The translations under genes were made by a program, and so were the position numbers. Of a stretch of 64,000 nucleotides of DNA, positions 23,757 through 64,000 are shown in pieces. The DNA comes from Nannobrachium achirus. Lineage: Eukaryota; Chordata; Actinopteri; Myctophiformes; Myctophidae. The notes under the pieces are model-generated. The model was not told where the DNA came from and searched no databases. It was given only the letters and a program-made list of their open reading frames with translations. The stretch's first letter is position 1; every line of letters starts with the position of its first letter. The DNA lies in the NCBI GenBank assembly GCA_963921795.1, contig OY997658.1, positions 35,156,347 through 35,220,346 of the forward strand, given 5' to 3'.

Positions 23757-24130
23757 TTTTTTTTTTCTATAATTTTTATCCCACAATTTTGTAACCCATT
23801 TTTTCACCCAGTGCTAATTGCCTATGTAATCCTGGGCTCTGCTCTCCCTCTGCCGCGCCTGGGGAGACAACGGACTGACCTCATGCTTCCTTCTATGCAT
23901 GAGGAGTCCAAGTTGCTTCTTTTCACCTGACAGTGGAGATTTCCCTGGTTTGGACGTAGCGCGTGGAAGGAGCACGTTATTCCAACCAGTTCCTTTCCCC
24001 TCCATCAGGCGCCCCGGCTGGCCAGGGGGAGGCATTATTGAGACCAGGATTACGTGCATGTTTTTGTGAGGGTATCAACCCTAGGAGACACAGGGAGAAC
24101 ATGCAAACTCCACACAGAAAAACCCAGGCT
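23757..24130 (-). repeat. Dispersed SINE-like/DNA repeat, copy 1 (inverted relative to 46,150)
   Basis: Contains GTAATCCTGGGC, GGCTGGCCAGGGGGAGGCAT and the GGGAGAACATGCAAACTCC motif that is widespread in teleost repeats. The same sequence occurs in the opposite orientation at 46,150-46,520. Confidence 0.8.
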
Positions 24131-24448
24131 TCTTTTGGCGATTGCTGATCACATGACCCAAACAATCAACTCTCCAGTTCCAAGCAACACAGAAGAGGGA
24201 GGACCTTTTTCATATTTCCTATTATGTAAACGACATGTCATCTGCTTGTGACTGCAATCTGTTTCTGTTCGCGAAAAGGCCCTTAACTGAGTGAATTAGA
24301 TAAAATCTGCACCTGGCTCAATAAACAGTCAATACACTGTGAAAAGTGACATCAAGTGCCGTTTTTAGCCCAAGGAATGTTTTTCCATGCAAAACAAATG
24401 CTTGCAATGGATTCATTGAAAATCCTAGTTTGACCCCTCACATGCTAC

Positions 24449-25120
24449 TTAAAGCAGATTTGGGGTTATTCTTTTCCTATATAGTATATAGTAAGTGAAT
24501 GGGCCCCAAATTCATGACTGTATATAGACAACATTTAGGCCAATAAAATAAACTATAGGCCTACACCAAATGTCATACTTAAGCCAAAAAAGGCCTGTTG
24601 GCAGCCAGACTATAAATACATTCTTCAATCAATCAATAGTTGAATGTTGAAAATGAGTGGTATTCCCCTTTAACCTACATTCATTCCAGAGTCTTGTCAA
24701 GGTGAAGGCACCTATAGGCTGTGTAGCCTGTCAGTGTTAGCCTGACACTTCAGTCCGCACATCGTGTGAGATGTCTGGCGCTCGCAGTCAGGCAATGTCA
24801 GTGTAGCCTGACTGACAACGTGTGGCAGGAGGTTCGAGTCCTGATCCCAACGGTCTTTGCTGCATATGATACCACATCTCTCTCCTCCATTTCACCCCAG
24901 TTCAATAATATTCTTTGTTTTTGTCGCATTCCGAAGCCAATAATTTGAGGAAACACTTAGTAGGCAGGTCTCCATGCGGAATCAATGGGAACATTTCTTT
25001 TTATCAAATACTTGGCTTAGGGATATGACAAAAACGAAAAAATATTGTTGAACTCAAGTCTCCATGGGTTGAGTAATCGATAGAAAAAAAGTCATTTTGG
25101 GGGTTAAACTACTCCTTTAA
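24449..25120. mobile_element. Remnants of TTAAAGG-type MITEs
   Basis: About 24,449-24,671 has TTAAAGC ... CCTTTAA ends. About 25,000-25,120 is a half copy of the family at 25,581-25,916 (GACAAAAACGAAAAAATATTGTTGAACTCAAGTCTCCATG, AAAAGTCATTTTGGGGGTTAAACTACTCCTTTAA, both in pieces). Between them no gene is visible. Confidence 0.55.
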
Positions 25121-25580
25121 GCCTTTCCTATTTCATTTCTTTCTTTCATTCTGTTTAAAAATCGAAGTAAATGTGTTTCAATAATTGTATTCGTTATTGC
25201 CAATAAGACATGGAAGTTCAAGTTGTGGTGGAGAAACAGCTATAATTCACAGATAAATTGCACTAATAGCCTACTGATGTGAGCAAACTCTAGTTTTAAG
25301 AGCAAGACAGACATCTAGTGGACAAAAGGAAAATATTAAGAATTCAGTTGCCACATAAAAACCATTATGAGAAGACACTGATATTTTGAATTTCTGTTCT
25401 TTTGAGAATGTCTTTTATAAAGTTCTTACAACAGCCTGAAACTGCAACATAACTCCACAGCTGAACTTTAATAAATGACCCAAGTCACCCAACCACAATC
25501 AGTGCCCTGCCAACTTTCCATCATTTTTTATTTTATTTGATTATACGGCCCATTGGTAAACTGCAGTGGTGTAAAGTAAC

Positions 25581-25916
25581 TTAAAGGAGTAGTTCACCCC
25601 CAAAATGACTTTTTCTATTGGAGACTTGAGTTCAATAATATTTTAAAACAAAAAATGTGATTATAGTAAATTTACCCCCATTAATTCCGGATGGGGACCC
25701 ACATGCATGGCCCCGGATGAGGACCCATATGCATGGCCCCGGATGGGAAGTGGGGACCCAAATGCATTGGCACTGGATGGGGAAACCGTCAGGGTAAATT
25801 TACTATAATCACATTTTTGTCTCAGGAATGTGACAAAAACCAAAACATATTATTGAACTCAAGTCTGCATGGTGTAGAGGAAAAAAAGTCATTTTGGGGA
25901 TGAACTACTCCTTTAA
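25581..25916. mobile_element. MITE-1, TTAAAGGAGTAGTTCACCCC family
   Basis: Inverted ends TTAAAGGAGTAGTTCACCCC / TGAACTACTCCTTTAA and inner GACTTGAGTTCAATAATAT / ATATTATTGAACTCAAGTC. The centre has three tandem variants of a ~30-bp GGATGGGGACCCACATGCAT unit (25,687-25,785). Confidence 0.85.
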
Positions 25917-25924
25917 GTAGGCTA

Positions 25925-26209
25925 CTTTTACGGGGCCTGTCACCTAAAGGGTTACTGTCACTTTAAGAATCATCTTAAAAAACAAGTTAATATTTGTATG
26001 ATGTCATTGTGGGGATGCGCAATTATAAGCCAATCAAATTAATTGTCTGTATAGCCTAACTGTATGACTACTTACTGTACTGGTCAGCTGTTGTTGGGCA
26101 GATTACACTGAGACAGTTTCAGACTGTTTGAGGATGCACACTGGAGAGAGACCACATGACCTACTGTATCATACTATTATAATTTTGGGGCGTGACAGCG
26201 GACCTTTAA
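25925..26209. mobile_element. MITE-2, TTAAAGGxCCGCTGxCACGCCCC family, intact site
   Basis: Right end (reverse complement) TTAAAGGTCCGCTGTCACG; left part TGTCACCTAAAGGGTTACTGTCAC. It contains the uninterrupted sequence ATACTATTATAATTTTGG that is split in the second copy. Confidence 0.75.
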
Positions 26210-26529
26210 GTAGGCCTACTGTACTTAAGTACAATTTTGAGGTATTTGTACTTTACTTCTACTCCATAAGCTCCATTTCAGAGCTACATTTATTTGAACA
26301 CTTTAGTTTAGTTACCTACAAAATATACATTAACCACTTCAGCCATATGTTTGACCATTTGAAATTGGCCAATCTACAAGCTAACGATGGCAATACTTTT
26401 GTAGGCTACTTTAACTCAAGTAAATTCTGAATTCCGGACTTTTACTTCAACAGAGTACTTCGATATTGCAGTATTGATACATTTACACTGAAGTAAAATA
26501 TGTGAGTAGGCTACTCTACTTTTTCTTTT

Positions 26530-26863
26530 TCCACCACTTGTCAATGCGCGGCGCGCCATCTTAAAGCAGCAGCAGTAGCGGAATATGACTCTGACTCGCG
26601 TATTTAGACAGCGGGGGCGCGCACGCCTGTCATTAGCCGAAGCGCGCAGGCGGCGTTGAAGGGAACGGGGCGACGAGTCGACGTAAAAAAACCCCCACAA
26701 ACAACCTCTCCGGTTCCCCGGACAATAATGATCCTTCACCAGCGAACGCAGCTCTGTCCCAGGCCCGCGTTCCCCTGCTGTGTCCGCGAGCCGTGAGCAT
26801 GCCATCTCTCCGGTGTCCATATTATTCCAGTCTGCCATCAGAGACCCGTCTATTACCAGCAGG
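26530..26863 (+). promoter_or_regulatory. CpG-rich promoter / 5' UTR of atp8a2 (distal first exon)
   Basis: After the CpG-poor repeat block ending near 26,540 the sequence becomes strongly CpG-rich (GCGCGGCGCGCC, GGGGGCGCGCACGCC, GGCGGCGTTG) up to the first coding exon at 26,864 and a clean donor (G|GTAAGC) at 26,904. This is the profile of a CpG-island promoter with a short first coding exon. The transcription start site is not resolved. Confidence 0.6.
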
Positions 26864-63745
<36,882 letters not shown>

Positions 63746-64000
63746 GTGAGTCACCTCTCACTTGTTCCCATGGTGTTCCTTGCCAGTGCCAGTAGATAAA
63801 TACTACATGCATAAATCTTCTAACAAAATGACTGATTTAGTCTAGCTATACAGTATGCTGCTAACAATCTTTGCATGTGCTGCTGTATGTTTAACTTGAT
63901 CGCTAACTGATCAACAAATACACAACTCATACTAACTTTGAATGATGCTCAATTTTATTGATGGACCTATGAATTCATCTCTTGTCCTCGCCTGCTTGTT

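Larger units (their letters stand above)
25563..26538. mobile_element. hAT-type 'GTGGTGTAAAGTAAC' element carrying two nested MITEs
   Basis: Outer element begins GCAGTGGTGTAAAGTAAC and resumes at 26,210 (TACTGTACTTAAGTACAATTTTGAGG ...), ending TTTTTCCACCACTTG. Nested are MITE-1 (25,581-25,916) and MITE-2 (about 25,925-26,209). A comparable composite is at 40,363-41,868. Confidence 0.85.

Noticed and set aside
26128-26160. Short read-through resembling a C2H2 zinc-finger linker (RMHTGERPH)
   Set aside because: It is inside MITE-2, lacks Cys/His finger residues on either side, and the other MITE-2 copy lacks the same bases; chance similarity.

Overview
This window is vertebrate nuclear DNA, almost certainly from a ray-finned (teleost) fish. 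Three multi-exon genes with canonical GT-AG introns are present. They are set in intergenic and intronic DNA dense with long CA/GT microsatellites and with repeat types typical of teleosts: hAT-like non-autonomous elements, hairpin MITEs with TTAA-like ends, and LINE fragments. No bacterial-style operon, CRISPR array or virus is visible.

Layout. 1-2.8 kb: intergenic DNA and the probable cdk8 3' UTR. 2,785-13,353, minus strand: a complete cdk8 coding region (13 exons, 464 codons), the kinase of the Mediator kinase module. 13.35-13.75 kb: CpG-rich cdk8 upstream region. 15,968-19,166, plus strand: a complete rnf6 coding region (3 coding exons, 732 codons), a RING-H2 E3 ligase, with a poly(A) signal at 19,338. 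19.4-26.5 kb: intergenic repeats, including a decayed hAT transposase, a 650-bp foldback and a nested-transposon cluster. 26.5 kb to the right edge, plus strand: the 5' part of atp8a2, a P4-ATPase phospholipid flippase, read here through 15 coding exons up to the phosphorylation-site exon (DKTGT); the gene runs off the window.

The three genes act in separate processes (transcription, ubiquitination, lipid asymmetry). The neighbourhood CDK8-RNF6-ATP8A2 is also found on human chromosome 13q12, which supports the orthology calls, but the atp8a2 orientation relative to rnf6 appears flipped from human and no shisa2 lies between them.

The most unusual material is repetitive: (1) a 37-bp tandem array carrying eight perfect CArG-box decamers (CCATATATGG) inside an unclassified element with relatives at 31.4-31.8, 40.4-41.1 and perhaps 62.1-62.3 kb; (2) two hAT copies holding the same second MITE family, one interrupted by that CArG element and one not, so the boundaries can be read from the empty site; (3) several apparently unrelated palindromic MITE families sharing TTAAAGG...CCTTTAA ends; (4) a dispersed hairpin built on GATCTACAAGCTCA; (5) dinucleotide repeats lying directly against splice sites in cdk8 and atp8a2. 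All coordinates were read by eye and spliced by hand; repeat boundaries are approximate.
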